Source: JAABQG01 sp963726365
GTDB taxonomy: Bacteria; Pseudomonadota; Gammaproteobacteria; Burkholderiales; Burkholderiaceae_C
Direction of reading: 5' to 3'
DNA length: 64,000 bases
Assembly (NCBI GenBank): GCA_963726365.1
Contig: CAVSCI010000003.1
Span: forward strand, 62,001 to 126,000
The first letter of the stretch is position 1; each line of letters starts with the position of its first letter. The position numbers and the translations under genes were made by a program. The notes under the pieces are model-generated. The model searched no databases. It was not told the origin of the DNA and saw only the letters and a program-made list of their open reading frames with translations. Shown here in pieces: positions 26,737-34,481 of the stretch.

Positions 26737-26832
26737 CCGAACAGGACGGGAGCCGGCCCGCAATTCCGAGATCTGGCTCGAACGAGGCCCGGCATCCGTC
26801 GCCACCAACCATCAACGTCAAAGGAGAATCAA

Positions 26833-27630
26833 ATGAAATCTATGGGAAAGACAGTTCGCACTCTTGCGATTCTTGCTGCGATATCGGCCGCCGCTGTCAT
26901 CAGTGGTTGCGCCACCGCCGAGCAGAACATGGCCGAGCAGCAGAAGCTGCGCCTGGTCCCTGGCAAGCAGATCTACGCGACCGGGCCCAACTACCAGTTC
27001 TGTGAGGTCGGGCTGTTCTATGGCACGACGCCGGAGAACGCGGTCGCGGTCTTCTACAACCCGACCACCGGCACCGAACACTGCACGCCGGAACAGTTCG
27101 CCCAGATCGAGAAGGACAAGGCGCAGATCGTCAAGGACAACGGCGCCAGAGACGCCTTCCTTAACCCTAGCCGTTACTGGACATGGGACGAATTCTGGGT
27201 CTACGAGGTCGGCAACGAAATACAGTTCGGCACGGTCAAGATGGTCTACATGGGTGTCGTGCCCGTGACCGTGATGCAAGCGGGTGTGGGCAAGGGCCAC
27301 TACAACCCCGGTCAGATTGCCCGCAACAACAAATACCTGTTCAAGAAGGGGACCCAGGTCTATCTGCTCGACATGCCCGACGGCAAAGTCCTCGTCATGC
27401 AGTCGTGGACCAACGCCACCAACAAGGGCGAGACGGCGGCCAACCTCAAGGACCTGGGTAGCCAGTTCAAGCTGCTGCCGCCGGGCTGGAAGTTCCGCAC
27501 CAAGGTGCTGGACCGCGACCTGACCGTGCAGCCACCACCACCGAATCACTTGGCCTGGGTGACACAGGACGAGTTCAACAACACCTACCAGGGATGCGGC
27601 TTTGATGCGGCCTGCAACTACGTTCCATAA
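26833..27630 (+). CDS. Lipoprotein, paralogue of the next gene
   Basis: The 265-residue product has a lipoprotein signal (AAAVISGCATAEQN). Its C-terminal half (NKYLFKKGTQVYLLDMPDGK, LGSQFKLLPPGWKFRTKVLD, WVTQDEFNNTYQGCGFD) aligns over its length with the following gene, so the two are tandem paralogues with different membrane anchors. A strong ribosome-binding site (AAAGGAGAA) precedes the ATG. I do not recognise a named family and see no catalytic motif. Four cysteines besides the lipid cysteine may form disulfides. Confidence 0.75.
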   Translation: MKSMGKTVRTLAILAAISAAAVISGCATAEQNMAEQQKLRLVPGKQIYATGPNYQFCEVGLFYGTTPENAVAVFYNPTTGTEHCTPEQFAQIEKDKAQIVKDNGARDAFLNPSRYWTWDEFWVYEVGNEIQFGTVKMVYMGVVPVTVMQAGVGKGHYNPGQIARNNKYLFKKGTQVYLLDMPDGKVLVMQSWTNATNKGETAANLKDLGSQFKLLPPGWKFRTKVLDRDLTVQPPPPNHLAWVTQDEFNNTYQGCGFDAACNYVP

Positions 27631-27672
27631 GTCGCCCCCCTTGACCATTCACCATCACGGAGAGCCTTTCAA

Positions 27673-28455
27673 ATGAGCAAAAGCATCAAATGGGCGCTGG
27701 GCATCGTTGCCATCATCGCCGTCGCCGCGGCCGTCCTGTACCCCAGGCTGGTCGTGACCTTGCCGCCTGACGGCGCCCAGGCCACACCGAACACATTCAA
27801 GGGGACCTACGGAGGCCGGTACACCGAGATGTTCCAGATCGGTGGCAACGCGATCACCAAGGATCTGGCGGCGAATGTCTACAACACCTGGGGCCTGAAC
27901 GGCGGCGACACCACCCGCGACTCTTCACCCCCGGCGTTGCTCGACAAGATCGACGTCAAAGAGATGGCCAAGAAGTTCGGCATGCTCGCTGTGTACAAGA
28001 ACGGCCCCCGCCTGTGGACGCTGGACTGGATCGAGGTCGAGATGGGCAAGGAGGTGGATTTCGGCGGCATGAAGGCGCGCTGGGTGAACTGGCTGGACCT
28101 GAGGGGCATCAGCACGGAACCCGGTGCCGCCGACTACAAGAACATCACGGTTACCCGTCACACCCGGTTCGGTTTCAACAAGGGCACGCGGATCTCCGTC
28201 CTGGATGACCCGCAAGGCAACCCATGGGTCATGAAGTCGTTCAGCCTGATCACCTTCCCCGATCAGAAGTTCGCTGACATCGCCACGCTGGGCAGCCGCC
28301 TGAAGCTGCCGGCAGGCTGGAAATTCCGCTCCGTGGTGCTGGAGCAGGACCTGATCCTCACACCGGACTCGACAGGTACGGCGCATATCACGCAGGATGA
28401 TTTTGGCAACACCTACGACCGCGCGGGTGGCCCGTTCAGCAATTTCAAGCCGTAG
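27673..28455 (+). CDS. Membrane-anchored protein, paralogue of the preceding lipoprotein
   Basis: The 260-residue product has an N-terminal membrane anchor or uncleaved signal (WALGIVAIIAVAAAVLY) and a periplasmic domain that includes YGGRYTEMFQIGG and MKARWVNWLDLRG. The C-terminal block (FGFNKGTRISVLDDPQGNPW, LGSRLKLPAGWKFRSVVLEQ, HITQDDFGNTYDR) matches the preceding lipoprotein position by position. It lacks the cysteines of its paralogue. It follows 42 bases after the upstream gene and has its own GGAGAG site. Function unknown; context points to the envelope. Confidence 0.75.
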   Translation: MSKSIKWALGIVAIIAVAAAVLYPRLVVTLPPDGAQATPNTFKGTYGGRYTEMFQIGGNAITKDLAANVYNTWGLNGGDTTRDSSPPALLDKIDVKEMAKKFGMLAVYKNGPRLWTLDWIEVEMGKEVDFGGMKARWVNWLDLRGISTEPGAADYKNITVTRHTRFGFNKGTRISVLDDPQGNPWVMKSFSLITFPDQKFADIATLGSRLKLPAGWKFRSVVLEQDLILTPDSTGTAHITQDDFGNTYDRAGGPFSNFKP

Positions 28456-28515
28456 CGTCATGCCGGACATCGGGATTTTGAAGTCGGTATTTTCTTATTG
28501 AACTGGAGAATGAAC

Positions 28516-29116
28516 ATGAAATCATTGAATCGCACCGTTGGTCTTCTGGCCACGGCACTCTGTCTGGTCATTCCGGTTGCGGCGCAAAGCGCTGGCAAGG
28601 CGGCGGACGTAGCGCCCATGGTCAAGGCGCTGGAAAGCGCCATGACCCCTGGAGAGGGGCAGAAGCGACTCGAACCGATGATCGGGACCTTCAGCGTCAA
28701 GATCCTCACCTGGGTCACGCCCAAGGGCGCGCCGGTTGAATCCACGGGCACCAGCGTCAATGCCTGGGTGCTGGATGGCCGTTACGTACAGTCCATGCTG
28801 GCCAGCAACGTTGCCGGCACTCCTTACAGCGGCATCGGCTACATGGCCTATGACAACGTGGGCAAGAGCTACCAGGCGACCTGGATGGATTCGGGCAGCA
28901 CCGCAATGACCTGGTTCCGGGGCAACCTCGACCCGTCCGGCAAGTCCGCGACCCTGAAGGCGACGATGCCGAATGCACTGACGGGCAAACCTTCGCCTGT
29001 CGAACTGCGCCTCTCGATCGAGCCGAACGGCAGTCACGTCACCCAGTTGTGGGGGCAGGGCGCGGGCGCGCAAGATGGTCAAGCTGATGGAACTTCAGTA
29101 CACCAAGACCAAATAA
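28516..29116 (+). CDS. Exported DUF1579-like protein, frameshifted near its end
   Basis: The product of about 200 residues has a signal peptide (GLLATALCLVIPVAAQSAG) and a domain like DUF1579: MIGTFSVKILTWVTPKGAPV, GTSVNAWVLDGRYVQSMLAS, YDNVGKSYQATWMDSG and GNLDPSGKSATLKATM. A shift near 29065 moves the reading to RKMVKLMELQYTKTK and the stop at 29114, the normal end of this family. The ATG at 28516 is best placed behind TGGAG; ATG 28510 is an alternative. Function unknown. Confidence 0.72.
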
Positions 29117-29143
29117 CCAGCACCACAGATCAGGAGAACAAAG

Positions 29144-29566
29144 ATGTCCAAAATGAACTTGAACAAGAGCTTCTGGGCCAAGGCCTTGCTCGGCGCGATG
29201 GCGCTTTTGATGGTGACCGAATCGGCCTGGGCCATCCTGGGTGTCTGGCGCCGGACAGCGGTGGCCGTCGCAGTCACCACGACGGCTGTGGCCGGCAGTG
29301 AGGCGGCGGCTGCCAACGCCAAGGCTGCGGCGAATCAGGAGGCCGCTGCGGCGGCGAACGCGCAGGCATCGGCCAATGCCTCCGCCGCGGCGGCGCAACA
29401 ATCGGCTGCCGCTGCCCAGCAGGCCGCCGCGCGTGCCGCCGCGCCGCCCGAGAAGACCCCGCAGCAAAAGCTCGCTGAACTGCAGTCGCTGTACGACCAG
29501 AAGCTGATCAGCCAGAGCGACTACCAGGCTGCGAAGACGAAGATTCTCACTCAGATGACGAACTGA
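29144..29566 (+). CDS. Exported Ala-rich coiled-coil protein with C-terminal SHOCT-like domain
   Basis: The 140-residue product has a signal peptide (KALLGAMALLMVTESAWA), then an Ala/Gln/Asn-rich stretch of about 60 residues predicted to be helical. It ends in a short SHOCT-type domain (TPQQKLAELQSLYDQKLISQ, then SDYQAAKTKILTQM). SHOCT domains are short oligomerisation or membrane-linked helices with no enzyme activity. A good site (AGGAGAACAAAG) precedes the ATG. Its place in the envelope cluster suggests a scaffold or assembly role, by inference only. Confidence 0.78.
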   Translation: MSKMNLNKSFWAKALLGAMALLMVTESAWAILGVWRRTAVAVAVTTTAVAGSEAAAANAKAAANQEAAAAANAQASANASAAAAQQSAAAAQQAAARAAAPPEKTPQQKLAELQSLYDQKLISQSDYQAAKTKILTQMTN

Positions 29567-29603
29567 GCCGGACACGGCAAATTCACTCCTGGAGGAACCT
29601 GAC

Positions 29604-30137
29604 ATGAAACCCAGACGCACGCTATTGACGGCCCTATTGCTGGCCGCCGCAGCCACGCCGCTGAGCGGGCTTTTCACCGCGGCCACCGCTGCCGATGCCA
29701 AAGTCCAGTTGATGTTCGTGCAGAGTTCGGAAAGCCTGCGCGCCGACGACAAGACCCTCAGGCTGGTCAATGTCTCGCCACAAACAATCTACTTCACGGA
29801 CCGGCCGGTGCGCATGGCCGGCCACATCACCATGCCGGCCTACCTCAAGGAGTGGACCGCAGCGGCCGGGCCGGACAACTTCAGCAAGGACCCGCCGAAC
29901 GCGACGCTGTCGGTGTACGAGGCCGGCAATGCGGCCAATACGCTGACGGTGGTGGAGATCAGCCATCCGGTGGTCGAGGGCAAGGACATCGTCTATCGCT
30001 ACAAGCTGCTCGAGGGCAAGGTGCCGACCAAAGGCGGCGCGACGTCGCTGTTCATTGACTGGATCGGTCCGGGCGGTGGCGTGGGTGCCGGTTTCCATGG
30101 GGTTGGCGTGGGCGGACGCGGCGTTGGAGTCCGGTGA
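29604..30137 (+). CDS. Exported protein of unknown function with Gly-rich C-terminus
   Basis: The 177-residue product has a signal peptide (LTALLLAAAATPLSG...ATAADA). The core has VQLMFVQSSESLRADDKTLR, VSPQTIYFTDRPVRMAGHIT and PNATLSVYEAGNAANTLTVV, then VVEISHPVVEGKDIVYRYKL. It ends in a Gly/Val-rich tail (GPGGGVGAGFHGVGVGGRG) that could insert in or lie on a membrane. I have seen similar proteins without a named function. A TGGAGGAA ribosome-binding site precedes it. Fifth structural gene of the envelope cluster after the DUF1254 gene. Confidence 0.72.
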   Translation: MKPRRTLLTALLLAAAATPLSGLFTAATAADAKVQLMFVQSSESLRADDKTLRLVNVSPQTIYFTDRPVRMAGHITMPAYLKEWTAAAGPDNFSKDPPNATLSVYEAGNAANTLTVVEISHPVVEGKDIVYRYKLLEGKVPTKGGATSLFIDWIGPGGGVGAGFHGVGVGGRGVGVR

Positions 30138-30176
30138 GCACTTGCCTGTGAAGGACGGGTACGGTACCGTTCGCCA

Positions 30177-32708
30177 ATGAGCCAGACCGCCTCCCCGTAT
30201 CGCTTCATCTTTGCCTGCCTTGTTGCCTTTTGCGCAGTAACGGGCCTCGCGCAATCGCCGGATATCGGACGTGTGGGCGTAGCGGAGAGCGCAAGGATTT
30301 CGAGTCAGATCGAGGAAGCCAGCGCGGCGCTCGACCAACAACGGGCCGAACTCGCTGCCTTGCACCACGCAAAGTCCACGCTCGACGAGCGCATGCGCTG
30401 GGTTGAGCGGCGCGCCAGGGTGAACGCCCTGGGCGGCGAGTTCTCGCAGACCCTCATGGACTACATGCGCCAGTTGCCCGGGCCAGAACGCTTCCGCGCT
30501 TTGCGCGGGAAACATGCGGAGCAAATGGCGGCAGCCAGCGACGAGGAGTTGCGCGTCGAGCGCGTCTTGCATGAAATCAAAGCCGGACAGGCCGCCGGCA
30601 TGAAGCCGGGTGCGCCGTTGCAACCCCCTGCGGCTGCGGCAGGCGGCGAATCACTGGACCCAGGGCAGCGCGATGCCCTCGAGCGGCTGGCCGCATTGCT
30701 GCGCGAAAGCCTTGAGACACTGGAAAAAGCCAACGCGGCCGCGCAGGAACTGGAGCAGAAAACCGTCGACGCGCGCAGGACATTGGCGGGCTACCTGTTC
30801 TGGATTCCAACGCCACCTTCAGCCAGGACCTTGAGTCAATTGATGCCCTCGCTCGCATGGACGTTGTCGTCCTCGAACTGGCGCGCGGCCGCCGGGCTCG
30901 CGGCCGACTCACTGGCACGCGAGCCTTTCTGGCCCTTGTTGGCACTTTTGGCGGCGGGCGCGCTGCTGGCGATGCGTGGGCGTTTGCGGCGGTGGCTGGT
31001 CGCGTTGTCACCCGAGGTCGCCACCTGGGACCGGTTCCAGATCCGGCACGCATTGGCAGCATTCGCAGTCACGCTAGCGCTCGCCGTGCCGGTCCCGCTG
31101 TTGCTCTGGACCGGCGCTGCCCTGCTCGCGACGGCGCCCGCGGATCAGGGCTTTGTCCTGTCCCTGTCCGGTGCCTTGCGGATGGTCGCTTCTCTTCTGC
31201 TGGGCCTTTCAGCCCTTGCCTGGCTGATCGACCCTGACGGCCTGGCGATTCGCTACTTCGGACGAAGCGCCACCTCGCTCGATGCCGCCGCGCGGACGCT
31301 GCGCCGCTTCATGGCGCTCTTTGTGTTCCTGTTTTCCATTGCAGCGCTGAACATGATCGAACATGCGCCCAATACCAACCGGGAAAGCCTGGGTCGTCTG
31401 GCATTGGGCTTTGTGCTGCTCGGCAGTGTCGCGTATCTGGCGCGCCATCTGCGAAGAGGGGGCCCGCTGGTGCAAAGGCTTGTCGCCAACGCGCCGCACA
31501 GCTGGGGTGTGCGGCTGCACCCCCTCTGGTACGGTGCATTGGTCGCGGTGCCGCTGGCCGGCCTCTTCTTTGCCGCCGCGGGCTACTCCATCGCCGCGGC
31601 CTTCTTCTGGACGCGAATCGTCGAAACACTGTTTCTGGCACTGGGTGCTTCGGTGCTCTACGGGATGGTCGGGCTCTGGGTGAAAGTTCAGCGCATGCAT
31701 CTCGCCCCACCTGATGCTGCGCTGGCACAGACGACGGTGGGCGGTGGCGCGACCGTGGACGACAAGCGCCGGCCGCTGCCCGATGTCGCTGCATTGGGTG
31801 ATCAGGCGCGATCGCTGCTGCAACTGCTCATCACCCTGGCCCTCGTCATCGGCCTGTGGGCCGTATGGCAGGATGCGATGCCGGTGTTGCAATGGGTCGG
31901 CGACTATGCGTTGTGGCGCGGCACGGAAACGGTGGGCGGCAAGGAGGTCGTGCACGTCCTGACCGTTGGCGAGCTTTTCATGGCGATTCTGGTGGGGGTA
32001 TTGACGGGCGTGGCGGTCCGCAAGGTGGGTGCGATTGTCGATATCGTGGCGATGCGCCAGCTTGGCTTTCAGGCGGACGCCACCTATGCCATCAAGGCCG
32101 TGACGCGCTATTCGCTCGCTGCAGCCGGCGTGCTGGTCGCCTGCGGCATTTTGGGCATCGGCTGGGGCGACGTGCAGTGGTTGATTGCCGCGCTCGGCGT
32201 GGGCCTGGGCTTTGGCCTGCAGGAGATCGTGGCGAACTTTGTCTCAGGCCTGATCGTGCTGGCCGAGCGACCGATCCGGATCGGCGATGTGATCACGGTG
32301 GACAAGACGACCGGCAAGGTGGCGCGCATCCGGGCCCGCGCCACGGTGGTGGTGGATTTCGACAACAAGGAAGTCATCATTCCGAACAAGACCTTCATCA
32401 CCGGGCCCGTGGTCAACTGGACCCTTTCGAGCCAGGTCAGCCGGATCGTCCTCAAGTTCGGCGTGGCGTACGGCAGCGATATCGCCAGGATTCAGCAAAG
32501 GATTGTCGAAGAGGTCGGGCTGCTCCCGGATGTGCTGCGTGATCCGCCGCCGGCTGTTTTCTTCACGGCTTTCGCCGACAAGAACCTCGACTTCGAGATC
32601 CACGCCTACGTGGGTTCGGTGAACGATCGTTTCAGGGTGCAGCACGAAGTCAACCTGGCTGCCGAACGCGTGTTGCGTGAACAGGGCGGCGAAATTTCCC
32701 CGGCATGA
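30177..32708 (+). CDS. Large mechanosensitive channel of the MscS family (MscK/MscM-like)
   Basis: The 843-residue protein has a signal peptide, a periplasmic coiled-coil domain (EEASAALDQQRAELAALHHA, then to about residue 200), about eleven TM segments, and the MscS core: the pore helix with LIAALGVGLGFGLQEIVANF, then SGLIVLAERPIRIGDVITVD and the beta domain IPNKTFITGPVVNWTLS, followed by the cytoplasmic cage. The layout matches the MscK/YjeP class, which opens on hypo-osmotic shock. Its stop overlaps the ATG of the patatin lipoprotein by four bases. Being the seventh gene of an AraC-linked envelope cluster is unusual for such a channel. Confidence 0.9.
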   Translation: MSQTASPYRFIFACLVAFCAVTGLAQSPDIGRVGVAESARISSQIEEASAALDQQRAELAALHHAKSTLDERMRWVERRARVNALGGEFSQTLMDYMRQLPGPERFRALRGKHAEQMAAASDEELRVERVLHEIKAGQAAGMKPGAPLQPPAAAAGGESLDPGQRDALERLAALLRESLETLEKANAAAQELEQKTVDARRTLAGYLFWIPTPPSARTLSQLMPSLAWTLSSSNWRAAAGLAADSLAREPFWPLLALLAAGALLAMRGRLRRWLVALSPEVATWDRFQIRHALAAFAVTLALAVPVPLLLWTGAALLATAPADQGFVLSLSGALRMVASLLLGLSALAWLIDPDGLAIRYFGRSATSLDAAARTLRRFMALFVFLFSIAALNMIEHAPNTNRESLGRLALGFVLLGSVAYLARHLRRGGPLVQRLVANAPHSWGVRLHPLWYGALVAVPLAGLFFAAAGYSIAAAFFWTRIVETLFLALGASVLYGMVGLWVKVQRMHLAPPDAALAQTTVGGGATVDDKRRPLPDVAALGDQARSLLQLLITLALVIGLWAVWQDAMPVLQWVGDYALWRGTETVGGKEVVHVLTVGELFMAILVGVLTGVAVRKVGAIVDIVAMRQLGFQADATYAIKAVTRYSLAAAGVLVACGILGIGWGDVQWLIAALGVGLGFGLQEIVANFVSGLIVLAERPIRIGDVITVDKTTGKVARIRARATVVVDFDNKEVIIPNKTFITGPVVNWTLSSQVSRIVLKFGVAYGSDIARIQQRIVEEVGLLPDVLRDPPPAVFFTAFADKNLDFEIHAYVGSVNDRFRVQHEVNLAAERVLREQGGEISPA

Positions 32709-34189
32709 CAGGATTCCCTATGATTTCGCAAATTCGGGTGGTTTGGGCAACGGCATGTGTCGCGCTGCTTGCCCTTGGCGGTTGCGCAAGCCGTCCGGTC
32801 AACCCGCCGATCACGCAGGTCGACCCGAACGGCGGGTACACCTTCCAGACACGCCAGAAGCACTTCAAGAGCCGGGACACACTGGTCGTTCTGGCCTTTT
32901 CGGGCGGTGGTACCCGGGCTGCTGCGTTCTCCTACGGCGTTCTCGAATTCCTCAAGCGAACCGAGGTCGTGGCACCGGACGGCGCCAAGCTTCGTCTGCT
33001 CGACGCCGTCGACATGATTACCGGCGTGTCGGGCGGCAGCTTCACCGCGCTGGCCTACGGCCTGTACGGCGACAAGCTGTTCGCCGACTACGAGCAGCGC
33101 TTTCTCAAGCGCGACGTGCAGGGCGAGCTGGTCTCACGGGCCTTGAGCCCCAACTATTGGGGCGCCTACATCGGCGGTACGGCGGGACGCTCGGAACTTG
33201 CGGCGAACTACTACGACGAAATCCTTTTCAATGGCGCGACCTTCGGCGACCTCGACCGCGGCGATGGCCCCTTCATCGTGGCGTCGGCCACCGACATCTC
33301 GACCGGCACCCGCGTCCCCTTTCAGCAGGGCGTTTTCAACCTGATGTGCACGGATCTCAATGCCGTGCGGCTGGCGCGTGCCGCATCGGCATCGTCGGCG
33401 GTTCCGGTGGTGCTGTCCACTGTTACCCTCAACAACTACGGCGGCACTTGCAACTTCGAGGTGCCAGCCTGGGTCAAGATGTTCACCACATCCGACAATC
33501 CACCGCGGCCTGCGGCACGTGCCTTACGCGAACTGACGGAAGGCCAGGCGCTGGCCGACGGCGCGAACCGGCCCTACATTCACCTGGTGGATGGCGGCAT
33601 CTCCGATAACGTGGGCATGCGCGGCGTGCTCGATGCATTGCAGTTGCTCGAAGCCTTGCACGGTGCAGGCGTGCCCACGCCGCTCGATCACGTGAAGAGA
33701 ATCGTCGTCCTGGTCGTCAACTCGCTGTCGTCGCCTCCCACCGACTGGGACAAATCGGAACAAGGGCCTGGCATGGTGGATGTGTTGCTGAAATCCAGCG
33801 GCGTGCCGATCGATCACTATTCCTACGAGGCGGTCGAGCTGTTGAAGGACATCTCGGCGCGCTGGGATACGGCTCGGCATCTCCGGGACCTGGCCGGGTG
33901 TTCAAGCAACAAGGACGCGCCGGTCTGCGCCGCGATACGCGTGCCGCAGGCGAAGATCTACGCCATCGATGTGTCGTTTCCGGCGCTGAAGGACAAGGCG
34001 GAGTTCGACTACCTGAACCAGCAGCCCACGACCTTCGCGCTGCCGGCCGAGGCCGTGGATCGCCTGCGCGCCGCAGCGGGAACGATCATCGGCGCTTCGC
34101 CCGAATTCCAGCGGCTGTTGAAGGACGCCGGCGCAAAAGTCGTCGGCAATCCTGTCGCCATCGGCGCGACTCCAGCCGGCAAACGGTGA
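32705..34189 (+). CDS. Patatin-like phospholipase lipoprotein
   Basis: The 494-residue product has a lipobox (ALLALGGCAS) and a patatin domain with the oxyanion loop FSGGGTRAAAFSYGVLEFL, the nucleophile GVSGGSF (Ser near residue 111) and the catalytic Asp in HLVDGGISDN. It should act as a lipid acyl hydrolase in the periplasm or outer membrane. The C-terminal region (to residue 494) is longer than in RssA-type proteins. ATG 32705 gives a four-base overlap with the channel gene; ATG 32720 gives a more usual signal peptide. A channel coupled to a phospholipase suggests membrane-tension or lipid-damage response. Confidence 0.88.
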   Translation: MTGFPMISQIRVVWATACVALLALGGCASRPVNPPITQVDPNGGYTFQTRQKHFKSRDTLVVLAFSGGGTRAAAFSYGVLEFLKRTEVVAPDGAKLRLLDAVDMITGVSGGSFTALAYGLYGDKLFADYEQRFLKRDVQGELVSRALSPNYWGAYIGGTAGRSELAANYYDEILFNGATFGDLDRGDGPFIVASATDISTGTRVPFQQGVFNLMCTDLNAVRLARAASASSAVPVVLSTVTLNNYGGTCNFEVPAWVKMFTTSDNPPRPAARALRELTEGQALADGANRPYIHLVDGGISDNVGMRGVLDALQLLEALHGAGVPTPLDHVKRIVVLVVNSLSSPPTDWDKSEQGPGMVDVLLKSSGVPIDHYSYEAVELLKDISARWDTARHLRDLAGCSSNKDAPVCAAIRVPQAKIYAIDVSFPALKDKAEFDYLNQQPTTFALPAEAVDRLRAAAGTIIGASPEFQRLLKDAGAKVVGNPVAIGATPAGKR

Positions 34190-34420
34190 CAGGTTCTCGG
34201 GCGGCGAAACACTGGACGCGCTTTCAATACCGAGCCCTCCGGCATGACGGGGGGACGCCTTTGAACGCAGGCCCTGGCGCCGCGGGAGCTTGAGAAGGTC
34301 TGCCATCCAGTGGAGGGTGTGACCAAATGCGCAGCGTTTGGCATGCGAGCATTGCTCTGTTCGTTCGCCATCGCGGCACCTGGGCATGGCAAAATGCAGG
34401 CTGACATGCACAATAATTCA

Positions 34421-34434
34421 CGACCGATCGGTCG
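34421..34434 (+). promoter_or_regulatory. Palindromic operator upstream of paaZ (probably TetR/PaaR type)
   Basis: CGACCGATCGGTCG is a perfect 14-bp palindrome 48 bases before the paaZ start. Palindromes of this kind are known for the TetR-family phenylacetate regulator PaaR of betaproteobacteria; assignment to PaaR is by recall and context. Confidence 0.55.
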
Positions 34435-34481
34435 GTTAATTCCGTAACGGCACTTTGGGCCATCACTTAAACCACCTTGAA

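Noticed and set aside
25216..26808. Long minus-strand open frame opposite the DUF1254 gene
   Set aside because: No domain is visible and the plus-strand protein matches DUF1254/DUF1214 over its length.
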